Assembly: GCF_000614145.1 (NCBI RefSeq)
Contig: NZ_BAKK01000032.1
Span: 1-54,588, forward strand
Origin: Bacteroides faecichinchillae JCM 17102
GTDB taxonomy: Bacteria > Bacteroidota > Bacteroidia > Bacteroidales > Bacteroidaceae
Length of the DNA stretch: 54,588 nucleotides
Reading direction: 5' to 3'
The position numbers were made by a program, and so were the translations under genes. Positions 15,948-25,511 of this stretch are shown here, piece after piece. How positions within the stretch are numbered: position 1 is the first letter of the stretch; each line of letters starts with the position of its first letter. Under the pieces are notes generated by a model, which was not told where the DNA came from, did not search any database, and worked only from the letters and a program-made list of their open reading frames with translations.

Positions 15948-17022
15948 TCAAGATACGGTATATGTGTCCGAATTAACAGGTTCGTTCTTATTTATATAAA
16001 GAGTTTGAGTAGGGAATGCAAAATCGAGTCCTGCTTTATTAAAAGAAGTAAGTATCTCCAAGTTCATATCCGAAGTAACTTTTAATATATCACCTTGTTT
16101 CTTGATATAGTAGTAATATGTAATAATCAGTGCCGAGTCAGTATAATCCGTAAAAACTGCAGTGATATCCGAAGGATTATCAGATACATTTTCCATCCTT
16201 TGGGGAATATTCCTCAATATATCCAGAGCCTCTTTCATCTTTTCGGGTGTTGTATCATACGTCAATCCAAGCTTTACAGTTACCCGGCGCATCGGTTCGG
16301 AAGAGATATTGACGATTGATGTATCCGTAATCTTATAATTCGGGAGAGTGGTAATACGTTTATCATAACCTAATATTTTTGTACTCCGCACACCAACATC
16401 TACTACTGTTCCCTCAGAACCATTTACATTTATTGTATCGCCAATGCTGAAAGGCTTGTCCGTAAAGATGGTAAAAGCACCGAAAATATTCTTCACCGTA
16501 TCCTGTGCAGCTAAAGCGAAAGCAATACCACCAATACCCAGAGTTCCTAACAATGCACTGATATTAACCCCGACGTTACTTAATGCCATTACAAGTCCGA
16601 TAATCCATACAACAACCAAAATTGTTCTTTTAATAACCGGCATCATTGTATTAGTCTTTCCGTCAGACTTATACCCCCAATAAATCTGGAGTAAGCCACT
16701 GAACAGACGAGCAAAGATCCAAGTGATATCAAGAATAATCAGAATCCGGTAAGCATTGTCAACAACCTTGACAAAACTGTCCGGATAAACCAACCTATGA
16801 ATGGCTATCCAGATACCAAGTAATATTACAGCAAACTTTATAGGTGATTCCAAAGAATAATAAATAATATCATCTACTGTTAGTGGTGCTGTTGGTAAAT
16901 GGCTTAATAACCTTCTTCCCCAACAATGATAAAAGTTTTACCAATATGAACGCTCCTACTATAATAAATATGGAAATAACCCAGTTCTCAACGGTATTTC
17001 CCCAAATTTCCTGTTCCAACAT
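15948..17022 (-). CDS. MscS-type mechanosensitive channel, frameshifted near the N terminus
   Basis: The main frame (301 residues from 16853) has three membrane segments, the pore helix region GTLGIGGIAFALAAQD, and the MscS beta domain (DKPFSIGDTINVNGSEGTVVDVGVRSTKI). A separate upstream frame starting at 17022 (MLEQEIWGNTVENWVISIFIIVGAFILVK) supplies the missing first helix. The frames meet near 16885, and joining them requires losing one base or gaining two, unlike the one-base losses elsewhere in the window. The joined product is about 357 residues. It would release solutes on hypo-osmotic shock. Confidence 0.85.
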
Positions 17023-17483
17023 ATTCTCAATATTTTTAATTATTCATTTTAAAAATCATACTCTTATCTACATTCTTCTACCATTTTACTCTTCCCACAT
17101 TAATATTACCCCAATTGTAATTCTTTTGCAATTCTCTCTCCGCTAAATCACATTGTGTCAATTGGCAACACATTTTTTTTTGTATCAACAATTCTTCCAC
17201 AGATAAATTCATGAAATCCTGCTTTTGTAAAGTTTGTCATTTTTTATCAAAGTAGAAATTCCATAAGCATAACAACTTTTCTTTTTAAGCTTACCTCCAA
17301 AAGTCCAATCGTTTTCGGAACATAAACCATTCTCCAATACCATCCCTTATCTATCTGTAATAGTCAATACCTCGTTCCCCATGGTTGTTTTATATATTAT
17401 TTATGGTCAGAGTAATCCGTTCCTGAGTGATAACTATTCAGGAATGGGCTCTATTAATGATCTTAGTTCCAAATGAAACATTA
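17023..17483. other. Non-coding gap
   Basis: No credible gene or consensus promoter is seen. A small hairpin, TTCCTGA (17420-17426) with TCAGGAA (17438-17444), lies between the end of the outer-membrane protein gene and the channel gene and may be a weak terminator. Confidence 0.4.
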
Positions 17484-17999
17484 TTAAAACTTATAGCCAT
17501 ATCCTAACATTATGACTACATTATCTTCATGTGCAAACATAAATTTGGCTTCCGCATTTAAAAAGCTATGAGAGGATAAAGGGAGAGAAATGCCACCACC
17601 TAAATTGAATGCAAACTTTGATGTGTTATCGCTCTTTTGCTCAATGTTTTCACCGTTTACCATAATTGTACGTTTTCCGTAAAAATTATTCTGCAGACCA
17701 ATTCCGGCAAGCGGGTAAACAGAGAATCCCTGTTTATCTTTACTAAAATTAAATACATAGTGAAAGTTGAGGTTAACATCCAGTCCTGTAATTTTATCTT
17801 TAGGAAAGAATAGTGTAACATCCGGAGCTAGACGAAGATTGTTTGCTATAACATAGCGCCCCTGTACTTCCAGCCCAAATCTTTCATAATTTGTCTGGTA
17901 ACCTAAATTCCCCAAGATAGAGCCTTCACCTTTCAATGTCTGAGCATTTACTCCAGCGGTAGCCATAATAATCATAATAAATAATAATAATTTCTTCAT
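17484..17999 (-). CDS. Outer-membrane beta-barrel protein
   Basis: A 171-residue protein with a signal peptide (MKKLLLFIMIIMATAGVNAQ), alternating amphipathic strands and a C-terminal aromatic residue (MLGYGYKF) as required for barrel assembly. The size fits an eight-stranded OmpX/OmpW-type barrel. It lies 97 bases from two small envelope-stress genes on the same strand. The specific function is unknown. Confidence 0.8.
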   Translation of the reverse strand: MKKLLLFIMIIMATAGVNAQTLKGEGSILGNLGYQTNYERFGLEVQGRYVIANNLRLAPDVTLFFPKDKITGLDVNLNFHYVFNFSKDKQGFSVYPLAGIGLQNNFYGKRTIMVNGENIEQKSDNTSKFAFNLGGGISLPLSSHSFLNAEAKFMFAHEDNVVIMLGYGYKF

Positions 18000-18096
18000 G
18001 ATTTCTTTTTTAGATTTATAACACGCTTAAAAAATACAGAGAGAGCAATGCGAAATATTCTTTCATAATCCTCCCTCTGTAAAAATCAACATCCAC

Positions 18097-18393
18097 TTAT
18101 TTTTTTGCATTGTCTGCAAAATTGTGGACTTTGTTCTTCACTTCATCAGCTTTCTCTGCAACATTAAAAGTCGTGTCGGCTACCTTATCAGCTACTTTTG
18201 CCCCAGCATCTATGACTTTATCTTTAGCAGAACCAACAAAATCTTCTGTCTGATCAGTAGCTACATGAAGAGCATGAGATATTTTATCCTTTACTTGCTT
18301 TGCTTTTGAAGATTGACAACAGCGATAAACAATTGCTCCGAGAATGGAACCTAATCCAAGCCCCATCCAGAAATTTGAACATTTACTTTCCAT
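18097..18393 (-). CDS. YtxH-like membrane-anchored helical protein
   Basis: A 98-residue protein with an N-terminal membrane segment (FWMGLGLGSILGAIVYRCC) and a long Lys/Asp/Ala-rich amphipathic helix with repeats such as KVADKVADTTFNVAEKADEVKNKV. This is the YtxH/LEA-like arrangement seen in general stress proteins. It follows the GlsB-like gene by 36 bases, probably in one operon. It is assigned by composition rather than a sharp motif. Confidence 0.65.
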   Translation of the reverse strand: MESKCSNFWMGLGLGSILGAIVYRCCQSSKAKQVKDKISHALHVATDQTEDFVGSAKDKVIDAGAKVADKVADTTFNVAEKADEVKNKVHNFADNAKK

Positions 18394-18429
18394 AATTAAA
18401 ATTCAGTTTAAAAAGTTAATAAACACAAT

Positions 18430-18681
18430 TCAAGAAATACGTGGTTTTCTGAATAAAGAAACAATCCATAACAGCAGAATAGCACCTACAACAGATGTTA
18501 TAAGGTTACCAAGAATTCCAGCAGTGGCGATTCCTAACAAACCAAAAACCCAGCCACCCAGAAGACCGCCTACGATACCTACCAATAAGTTGATGAGTAA
18601 TCCGAAACCGCCTCCTCTCATAATTTTGCCAGCAACAAATCCAGCAATAATTCCAATAATAATGTACCAAATAAAATACAT
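18430..18681 (-). CDS. GlsB/YeaQ/YmgE family stress membrane protein
   Basis: An 83-residue hydrophobic protein with three membrane segments and the Gly-rich family pattern: IIIGIIAGFVAGKIMRGGGFGL, then LLVGIVGGLLGGWVFG, ending with a third helix and RKPRIS. The family is tied to general stress responses, with no defined activity. It heads a probable operon with the YtxH-like gene, behind a promoter and leader hairpin at 18711-18801. Confidence 0.85.
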   Translation of the reverse strand: MYFIWYIIIGIIAGFVAGKIMRGGGFGLLINLLVGIVGGLLGGWVFGLLGIATAGILGNLITSVVGAILLLWIVSLFRKPRIS

Positions 18682-18710
18682 ACACTTTTAAATTTAGGAT
18701 TTATAATCAA

Positions 18711-18801
18711 TAAAAAACTTCTGTCTTTTCAGTCTTTTTCAGAAAACAGAAGTTTCAATATATAGTTCGATATACAAAAATACAATTAACAATAATTTCA
18801 A
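18711..18801 (-). promoter_or_regulatory. Promoter followed directly by a terminator-like leader hairpin
   Basis: On the minus strand TATTTTTG (18775-18782) is a -7 box; the nearest -33 TTG (18799-18801) is only 16 bases away. Just downstream AAACTTCTGT (18746-18755 on the minus strand) pairs with its complement at 18715-18724 and is followed by a T-run. Transcripts may end about 60 bases after starting unless read-through occurs. Confidence 0.5.
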
Positions 18802-19072
18802 TATTAGAAAATTATCACTTTAAACCACTAAAAAGTTTCAATTTACAATTAAATAGTGATCTTTTTAAAATTATAGTTTGTTCCTTTTTCGAATTAACCT
18901 AAACATTTATAATCATGGATTTACATTAGGTGACTACTTTACTGGATTATCAAAAATCCACAGTTTGATTACTCTCACTCATTATGGGAAGAATATTCTA
19001 TGGATAGTCATTAGTCAATCGGTTCAGTATTTCCAGCACTCTAATAGTTCTATAAATAAAATAGATATAATT

Positions 19073-19345
19073 ATGGAATGGAAAAATATCCTTAAAGAGA
19101 AGTTCTCGCAATCAAGCAAAGCTAATTATGAGGAAATACTTCAAATATGTCTAAACGCTTATTCCGAAGGATGCGAAAAGGAAAAGACTCTAGCTATCGA
19201 AGCCTATAGATTGCGTTGTCATAATTTAATAGGGAATCGTTGTATGTGTCCCAGACTTCCGGAAGAAAAACAAAAAAAGATATGCGACGGGAAGTGTATA
19301 TATCTGAAACAATACGAATTTGATTTATACAAATTAGAATCGTAA
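19073..19345 (+). CDS. Small cysteine-rich protein (90 aa)
   Basis: The frame is open from 18878, but the upstream part reads as non-coding, so I choose the ATG at 19073 (MEWKNILKEKFSQSSKANYE). The C-terminal half has six Cys: RCHNLIGNRCMCPRLPEEKQKKICDGKCIYL, a pattern that could hold a metal or Fe-S centre. No family is recognised. It stands alone between the stress genes and the DUF5131 gene. Confidence 0.5.
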   Translation: MEWKNILKEKFSQSSKANYEEILQICLNAYSEGCEKEKTLAIEAYRLRCHNLIGNRCMCPRLPEEKQKKICDGKCIYLKQYEFDLYKLES

Positions 19346-19535
19346 TATATAGACTTATATCTTAATCAAATTAGTCACATAGAAACAAAAGCAATTGTTA
19401 ACAGAAAAGCAATATGTTCTGTTAGATAAATCACATTTGTACTCCAAATCCCTTTCAAATTTTAGCATACTCTATAAATTCAAAGTAACACAAAACAAGA
19501 AATTAGGGATAATGATAACCTAACAGTCAAACCAT

Positions 19536-20276
19536 TTATTTGAAATTTATTCCAGCTTTTCGTGCTTGTAAATGTTGGAATTGACGTTTGATAGAATATA
19601 ATTTTTTATCTTTGATAAATTTTGCTCCAGTTTGCTTGAACCAGAATGCAATGTCATTCTCTACACATACATTACGCAGTTCCATCACCCAATCAAAATC
19701 GCATGAACGAGCCTCATATCCCGATTCTCCTCCCACAACTACCTGTTCGATCCACATACCAATATCGAAAGCACTCAGGTCTATCCTTTCTAAAAGAGGT
19801 TCACAAATTATGATTTTATGTTTGATAGGTGCAGCTTTGTATATAGGCAAACGGTAGTCGGCACACATCTGATTCTCAACCGTACAACAGATAGTTACAT
19901 TCTCATACCCATCCCCATCTTCAGGTAAATTCTGAGCAAAACGATCAATACGTTTGGTAATCATCATAAAATTAAGATCACTACGCTCACGCATCATCGC
20001 CCACGCCTCCATGCGCCAAAGATCAGCATCCTCAATGAAGAAATCGGATGTAAAACAAGTATATACCATTGTTCCTGAAGGAACTTTGTAATCCCCATTA
20101 CGTTTCCTTCGTAGTGGCAAATCAAAGTTTTTCGTTTGTGCCACTACTGAACTATCCACACCACGCTTGGCATCTCCACGATAAACGTAACAGTGTTTGC
20201 AACCTGGGCTTAACTTATGGCAACCATGCCATAAATTCCACATCACTGATCCTTTTACAATAGCGTTCGTTGGCAT
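19536..20276 (-). CDS. DUF5131 (phage Gp37/Gp68-like) protein
   Basis: A 246-residue protein with the family start NAIVKGSVMWNLWHGCHKLSPGCKHCYVYR, whose C-x6-C-x2-C cluster (Cys19, Cys26, Cys29) recalls radical-SAM-like metal binding. Later motifs include CFTSDFF, MITKRIDRF, VTVENQ-like TVENQMCADYR and VVVGGESGYEARSCDFDWV. Related proteins are found in phages and chromosomes, and their function is not established. It stands alone with long gaps on both sides. Confidence 0.85.
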   Translation of the reverse strand: MPTNAIVKGSVMWNLWHGCHKLSPGCKHCYVYRGDAKRGVDSSVVAQTKNFDLPLRRKRNGDYKVPSGTMVYTCFTSDFFIEDADLWRMEAWAMMRERSDLNFMMITKRIDRFAQNLPEDGDGYENVTICCTVENQMCADYRLPIYKAAPIKHKIIICEPLLERIDLSAFDIGMWIEQVVVGGESGYEARSCDFDWVMELRNVCVENDIAFWFKQTGAKFIKDKKLYSIKRQFQHLQARKAGINFK

Positions 20277-20948
20277 TAAAATATTTGTCGTTATTAAAAT
20301 TGATCATTATTATTTTGCAAACAATTTAAATAGGTTTTCAATTAAACTACCTTCGTTGAATCTAAATTTATTGCAATAATTTTAAATCAGGCATTGATCT
20401 TTTAATATGAACTCATTGCGTTTCCAATAATCATATGCCTCTTACACCGAGCTTCATAAAACTTTCTATATCAAAGTATAATTTACTTAACATACAAAAT
20501 GGAGAAACAAAACATTACGTATAAACTTCTTCTTCCAATACCAATTTATAGACTCAAAAACTACTTTGAATACAGTATCTATCCACTCCCCTATTATTCT
20601 AATAACTGAAACAAAGAGTTTTCATTGAACAAATCAATCCCTGAGCCACCATCATCCTTACATCCAAACAAGTGATAATATTATATCTTTATTACTATTA
20701 AAAAACACCTATAAAGTTAATCATAGTTTCTCGATACTCAAACCAACAAGATGAGAATAATAATCCTGTAGAACTGATTATACGATTAAGGTCATATTTG
20801 TACAACACTTTTCTAAATCACGAGATAAAGAGTTATTATAAATATAAAAATACTAGATTGAAGCACTAACTTCCCACATAACCTATTACCAAACCGTTTA
20901 CATAAACTGAGTACATAACAGTATTTTCACTAAAAAACCTTCCACAGA
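20277..20948. other. Long non-coding gap (about 670 bases)
   Basis: AT-rich, with stops in all frames and no credible gene. I found no consensus promoter, tRNA or repeat here. Its size is unusual for this chromosome and could reflect a decayed gene that I cannot identify. Confidence 0.4.
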
Positions 20949-20983
20949 CTCCTGACATTTTACATACCATAACACGTCAGGAG
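20949..20983 (-). terminator. Terminator of the two-domain esterase gene
   Basis: CTCCTGAC (20949-20956) pairs with GTCAGGAG (20976-20983). Read on the minus strand, a TTTTTT run follows within about ten bases. It lies just beyond the esterase stop. Confidence 0.6.
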
Positions 20984-21000
20984 CTATAAAAATAATTAAT

Positions 21001-22386
21001 CTATTTCATTAAAGACTGATACACAGTTTTCGCCATTACCTTTGCGCCCTCTTCGTTAGGATGAATACGGTCCGGGAATAATTGAGACATTCCATCCATT
21101 GCTGTATGAAGGTCTATAATAGGTAAATCATTCTTCTTGGCAACTTTCTTGATCATTGGAATAATTTCCTTGACAATAATATCATCGTTTATATGTTCTC
21201 CAACCTGATAAGCTTTAGAAGGAAAACAAAGATAAATTTTCGGCTGAACAGGTAATGCTTTAAATGAATCAATCATAGTCTGTAGATCCTTCATGTAATC
21301 TGCCTTGTACTTCCAATTAAATGATTTACTGTCATTAGTCCCTAACTTGATAACGACTATATTAGGCGCAAAGGCTAATGCATTTTTATATGCTTGTTCT
21401 TTCATATAAGGATGATCACCTTTATTTAATAAAGTACGTGCACTGACTCCGAAGTTTTTCACCCAATAGTTATCCCCTAACAGACGGCTTAATACAGAAG
21501 GATAACTATCATACTTCGGATTTCTTGTTCCTACTCCATACGTAATACTGTTACCAATGCATGCCACGCGTACAGCATCTTTACGAATGGCTTTAAAACT
21601 ACGTAACCAAGAAGTCAGCTCATCAAGCATTTCATTTTTATAGGCAAAATCCTCACGAATCCCCCAACCATGACCACCGCTTGGATAAATATGAAGAACG
21701 GCAGGAACCCCCTTTTTATTTAAAGCCAAATAATAATTAACTCCATTGGCAGGAGGAACCGCCTTATCATCATCACTATAAACAATAAAAGCACGAGGAG
21801 TCTCTTTCGTCACCTGCTTTTCATTAGAATATTCGTTTTCAAGCTCAGCAGAAGCATCCTTACCCAAAAGAAAATCATGAGAACCTATATGAGTATATGA
21901 TTTATCCATTGTGATCACTGGATAGAATAAAATCTGGAAATTAGGACGAAGTTCTGGTTTGGTATGTGTAGCAATAGTCGATGCAAGATGTCCTCCTGCA
22001 GAAGAACCCATGACACCAATATCATTCGGATTCAGATTCCATACATCAGCACTGTCCCTTGCCATTTTCATAGCTGCTTCCGCATCAGAAATAGGAATTG
22101 AATGATCTCCGTTAGGCATACGATATTTCACAACAATCAAAGCAATACCTTGTTTATTAAAGTAAGGCGCCCAATCGTATCCTTCATGGCCTACAGCTAG
22201 ATTCACATATCCCCCACCAGGAAAAGCAACTACGGCACGACCTGTTGCCAATTCCGGAGCCGGAAGGAAAACTCGTAGTGATGGTTGTTCAATATCAAAA
22301 GATTTGGGAGCATTTTGAGCAGCTACCCGCGAACCTGCTATCAATATGATTAATAGCAAAAAAAGAGTAGAAAATTTCTGTTTCAT
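21001..22386 (-). CDS. Secreted two-domain esterase: alpha/beta hydrolase plus SGNH hydrolase
   Basis: A 461-residue exported protein (signal peptide ending VAAQ, residues 1-24). Residues about 30-265 form an Aes/BD-FAE-like alpha/beta hydrolase with the oxyanion loop FPGGGY, nucleophile Ser129 in GSSAG, an acid Asp in YSDDDKAVPP and His in PSGGHGWG. Residues about 270-461 form an SGNH hydrolase with GNSITYG (Ser), the Gly block, GTND (Asn) and DRIHPN (Asp/His). Both halves keep their catalytic residues, so it probably removes acetyl groups from plant glycans at two kinds of position. It is divergent from a MATE exporter through a symmetric promoter region. Confidence 0.88.
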   Translation of the reverse strand: MKQKFSTLFLLLIILIAGSRVAAQNAPKSFDIEQPSLRVFLPAPELATGRAVVAFPGGGYVNLAVGHEGYDWAPYFNKQGIALIVVKYRMPNGDHSIPISDAEAAMKMARDSADVWNLNPNDIGVMGSSAGGHLASTIATHTKPELRPNFQILFYPVITMDKSYTHIGSHDFLLGKDASAELENEYSNEKQVTKETPRAFIVYSDDDKAVPPANGVNYYLALNKKGVPAVLHIYPSGGHGWGIREDFAYKNEMLDELTSWLRSFKAIRKDAVRVACIGNSITYGVGTRNPKYDSYPSVLSRLLGDNYWVKNFGVSARTLLNKGDHPYMKEQAYKNALAFAPNIVVIKLGTNDSKSFNWKYKADYMKDLQTMIDSFKALPVQPKIYLCFPSKAYQVGEHINDDIIVKEIIPMIKKVAKKNDLPIIDLHTAMDGMSQLFPDRIHPNEEGAKVMAKTVYQSLMK

Positions 22387-22418
22387 AGTATCTTTATACT
22401 TTGATTAATGAATAATTA

Positions 22419-22457
22419 GATGTGCAAAGATAAGCATTTTATGTATCTTTGCACATC
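22419..22457. promoter_or_regulatory. Symmetric divergent promoter pair
   Basis: GATGTGCAAAGATA (22419-22432) and TATCTTTGCACATC (22444-22457) are perfect 14-base inverted copies. Each contains TATCTTTG, the -7 box for one direction: leftward to the esterase and rightward to the MATE gene. Each -33 region falls on the other's -7 region (TGTG at the expected place), so the two polymerases should exclude each other. The dyad could also be an operator. Confidence 0.75.
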
Positions 22458-22479
22458 CTTTTAAACAGATAATATTTAT

Positions 22480-23853
22480 ATGCAAGGAATAAAAAGCCTT
22501 ACACAAGGTTCCATTAATCGCCAATTATTCAACTTGGCAATGCCCATTATGGCAACCTCATTTATCCAAATGGCCTATAGTCTAACAGATATGGCTTGGG
22601 TGGGACGATTGGGAAGTGAGGCAGTTGCTGCTATTGGTTCTGTAGGAATCTTAACGTGGATGTCTGGTTCCATATCCTTATTAAATAAGGTAGGTTCCGA
22701 AGTCAGCGTCGGACAATCCATCGGAGCACAAAATCAGGAAGATGCCCGCCATTTCGCCTCACACAACATAACGATTGCACTTATTATCTCCATTTGTTGG
22801 GGCGGATTGCTTTTCATATTTGCAGATCCTATAATACGCATCTACGAACTGGATGAACACATCACAATCAACGCAATCAAATACCTGAGAATTATTTCTA
22901 CTGGATTACCCTTCATTTTCCTTTCCGCAGCTTTCACCGGAATTTACAATGCTGCCGGACGAAGCAAAATTCCATTTTATATCAGTGGCACGGGATTAAT
23001 CCTTAACATAATACTCGATCCTCTGTTTATTTTCGGTTTCGGACTAGGAACAAATGGTGCTGCCTATGCAACCTGGATATCAGAAGCAACCGTTTTCCTT
23101 ATTTTTATCTATCAATTACGTTACCATGATGCATTGCTCGGAGGTTTCCCTTTCTTCACCCAATTAAAAAAGAAATATACTGGGCGTATTTTGAAACTTG
23201 GATTACCTGTAGCCACTCTAAATACATTGTTTGCCTTCGTTAATATGTTCCTTTGTCGGACAGCTTCCGAACAAGGAGGGCACCTCGGGCTAATGACCTT
23301 TACCACCGGAGGGCAAATTGAAGCTATCACATGGAATACATCACAAGGATTCTCTACCGCACTTAGTGCCTTCATTGCCCAAAATTATGCAGCAGGACGT
23401 ATTGAACGAGTCATCAAAGCCTGGTATACAACCCTTTGGATGACAGGCATCTTTGGAACGTTCTGCACACTGCTGTTTATCTTCTGTGGGAATGAAGTAT
23501 TTTCTATTTTTGTTCCCGAACGAGCTGCTTACGAAGCTGGAGGTATTTTCTTACGTATTGATGGATACTCACAACTCTTCATGATGCTTGAGATCACCAT
23601 GCAAGGAGTCTTCTATGGTATCGGACGTACTGTACCTCCTGCAATAATCAGTATCGTATGTAATTATATGCGTATACCACTCGCTATCTTATTTGTACGT
23701 ATGGGTATGGGAGTAGAAGGAATTTGGTGGGCTGTCAGTGCTACTACGGTTATCAAAGGATTGATTCTTTTGGGATGGTTCATAATTATTAAACAGAAGT
23801 GTTTGAACTTACCTTCTGTAATGCAAAATCAGGTATCGTCTTCCAAAACCTAA
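22480..23853 (+). CDS. MATE family efflux transporter
   Basis: A 457-residue polytopic inner-membrane protein with about 12 hydrophobic helices in two related halves, starting GSINRQLFNLAMPIMATSFIQMAYSLTDMAWVGRLG as in MATE exporters of the DinF/NorM group. It exports cationic drugs or metabolites by Na+ or H+ antiport; the substrate is unknown. Its promoter overlaps that of the esterase gene, and the 5' leader would be about 20 bases. Confidence 0.92.
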   Translation: MQGIKSLTQGSINRQLFNLAMPIMATSFIQMAYSLTDMAWVGRLGSEAVAAIGSVGILTWMSGSISLLNKVGSEVSVGQSIGAQNQEDARHFASHNITIALIISICWGGLLFIFADPIIRIYELDEHITINAIKYLRIISTGLPFIFLSAAFTGIYNAAGRSKIPFYISGTGLILNIILDPLFIFGFGLGTNGAAYATWISEATVFLIFIYQLRYHDALLGGFPFFTQLKKKYTGRILKLGLPVATLNTLFAFVNMFLCRTASEQGGHLGLMTFTTGGQIEAITWNTSQGFSTALSAFIAQNYAAGRIERVIKAWYTTLWMTGIFGTFCTLLFIFCGNEVFSIFVPERAAYEAGGIFLRIDGYSQLFMMLEITMQGVFYGIGRTVPPAIISIVCNYMRIPLAILFVRMGMGVEGIWWAVSATTVIKGLILLGWFIIIKQKCLNLPSVMQNQVSSSKT

Positions 23854-23915
23854 CAAATCTAAAGGATAGAGATTATTATTTTAACTTAAAAAGTACGTCG
23901 AAGACAAATAATATT

Positions 23916-23923
23916 TATCTTTG
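23916..23923 (+). promoter_or_regulatory. -7 box of the OmpA-like lipoprotein gene
   Basis: TATCTTTG, a perfect TAnnTTTG match 57 bases before the start codon. The -33 box is not clear. Confidence 0.5.
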
Positions 23924-23979
23924 CATTGTTATTTATTGAAACATTATAGAATATAAACCTAATTAAAAAACATTGGATT

Positions 23980-24693
23980 ATGAATAAGATGAAATTTATG
24001 GTTCTTTTCATGAGTATCACTATGATATTCAGTGGCTGTGCTAGTATGAGCAATACAGGTAAAGGTGCTGCTATCGGCGGTGGTTCGGGTGCTGCGCTAG
24101 GTGCTATCCTGGGTGGTGTTATCGGTAAAGGCAAAGGTGCTGCTATTGGTGCCGCTATCGGTACAGCAGTAGGTGCTGGTACAGGTGCACTTATTGGCAA
24201 GAAGATGGATAAAGCAGCAGCTCAAGCAAAACAAATTGAAGGTGCTCAAGTTGAACAAATAACTGATAACAACGGATTGCAGGCTGTAAAAGTAACATTT
24301 GACTCCGGTATTCTTTTCAATACAGGTAATGCTAGCCTGAGTGCTGCTGCAAAAGCTGCTTTGAGCAAGTTTGCCAACAATGTGTTGAACCAAAACCGAG
24401 ACATGGATGTAGCTATCTATGGTTATACAGATAATCAAGGTTGGAAAAACAGTACTGCAGAACAAAGTCGCCAGAAGAATATAAACTTGTCACAAGAACG
24501 TGCTCAGAGTGTATCAAGTTATCTTTTGAGTTGTGGTGTTGCGGCTAGCCAGATCAAGAGTGTAGACGGAATGGGAGAAAGTGATCCTGTTGCCAGCAAT
24601 GACACTGCTGCAGGTCGTGAACAGAACCGTCGTGTAGAAGTATATATGTACGCCAGCGAGCAAATGATTAAAGATGCACAAGCAGCTAATTAA
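23980..24693 (+). CDS. OmpA-family lipoprotein with glycine-zipper domain
   Basis: A 237-residue lipoprotein: signal peptide with lipobox FSGC, then a Gly-zipper segment (about residues 30-75, repeats of GAAIG and GAALG type) that can insert in a membrane, and an OmpA C-terminal domain that binds peptidoglycan (FDSGILFNTGNASLS, YGYTDNQGW, NLSQERAQSVSSYL, NRRVEVYMY). It resembles Pal/YiaD-type tethers of outer membrane and cell wall. Its last codons overlap the start of the transglycosylase gene, suggesting co-expression for wall maintenance. Confidence 0.9.
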   Translation: MNKMKFMVLFMSITMIFSGCASMSNTGKGAAIGGGSGAALGAILGGVIGKGKGAAIGAAIGTAVGAGTGALIGKKMDKAAAQAKQIEGAQVEQITDNNGLQAVKVTFDSGILFNTGNASLSAAAKAALSKFANNVLNQNRDMDVAIYGYTDNQGWKNSTAEQSRQKNINLSQERAQSVSSYLLSCGVAASQIKSVDGMGESDPVASNDTAAGREQNRRVEVYMYASEQMIKDAQAAN

Positions 24694-25416
24694 AAAATAC
24701 TTCGTTATACTCGTAATCTGCTGATTTTTTTCTTTGCATCTACTATTCTAGCGGTCCTTGTTTATCGTTTTATGCCGGTCTACATCACACCGTTGATGGT
24801 AATCCGTAGTGTTCAACAGATTACATCAGGAGATAAACCCACGTGGAAACACACGTGGGTTTCTTTTGATAAAATATCTCCTAATCTGCCGATGGCAGTC
24901 ATTGCTTCCGAAGATAATCGTTTCGCAACACATAATGGTTTCGACTTCATCGAAATAAAAAAAGCGATGAAAGAGAATGAAAAACGGAAAAAGAAACGGG
25001 GAGCAAGTACTATTAGTCAGCAGACAGCCAAAAATGTATTCTTATGGCCGCAATCTTCATGGGTACGGAAAGGATTCGAAGTTTATTTTACTTTCCTCAT
25101 CGAATTATTTTGGTCGAAAGAACGAATCATGGAAGTATATCTTAACTCTATTGAAATGGGAAATGGCATTTATGGTGCGCAGGCTGCTGCCAAATATAAA
25201 TTCAATACTACAGCCGCCAAACTAACCAAAGCTCAATGTGCATTAATTGCTGCGACATTACCCAATCCCATACGATTCAACTCAGCCAAACCTTCTCCTT
25301 ATATATTAAAACGACAGAAACAGATTCTTAGATTAATGAATCTTGTCCCTAAATTTCCTCCAGCTTCAGCAAAAAAGCCTGTGGAAAAGAAAAAAGCAAA
25401 GAAAAGTAAACGATAA
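24674..25416 (+). CDS. mtgA: Monofunctional peptidoglycan glycosyltransferase (GT51), frameshifted
   Basis: The GT51 domain is clear: [16 protein letters not shown] (catalytic Glu), [18 protein letters not shown] and [20 protein letters not shown] frame beginning at 24772 lacks the membrane anchor. Starting at the ATG at 24674 and restoring one C at about 24720 (TGCTGA to TGCCTGA) gives [20 protein letters not shown] and a full helix, 247 residues, the normal length. It polymerises lipid II glycan strands on the outer face of the inner membrane. Its start overlaps the OmpA-like gene by 20 bases. The Lys-rich tail is typical. Confidence 0.88.
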
Positions 25417-25511
25417 GTGGTGAATGATATATAGGATTGTGTCATGACTCCATCAATCTACGATTTTTCATTCACCAGTTATTGTTCACCTTATTATATA
25501 GTTATTCATCT

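Noticed and set aside
18878..19072. N-terminal extension of the Cys-rich protein
   Set aside because: The stretch is AT-rich with no signal peptide or recognisable domain; the ATG at 19073 gives a compact protein.
23886..24465. Minus-strand frames opposite the OmpA-like gene (Pro/Ala-rich and Cys/Ser-rich)
   Set aside because: They mirror the Gly-zipper repeats of the real gene on the other strand.
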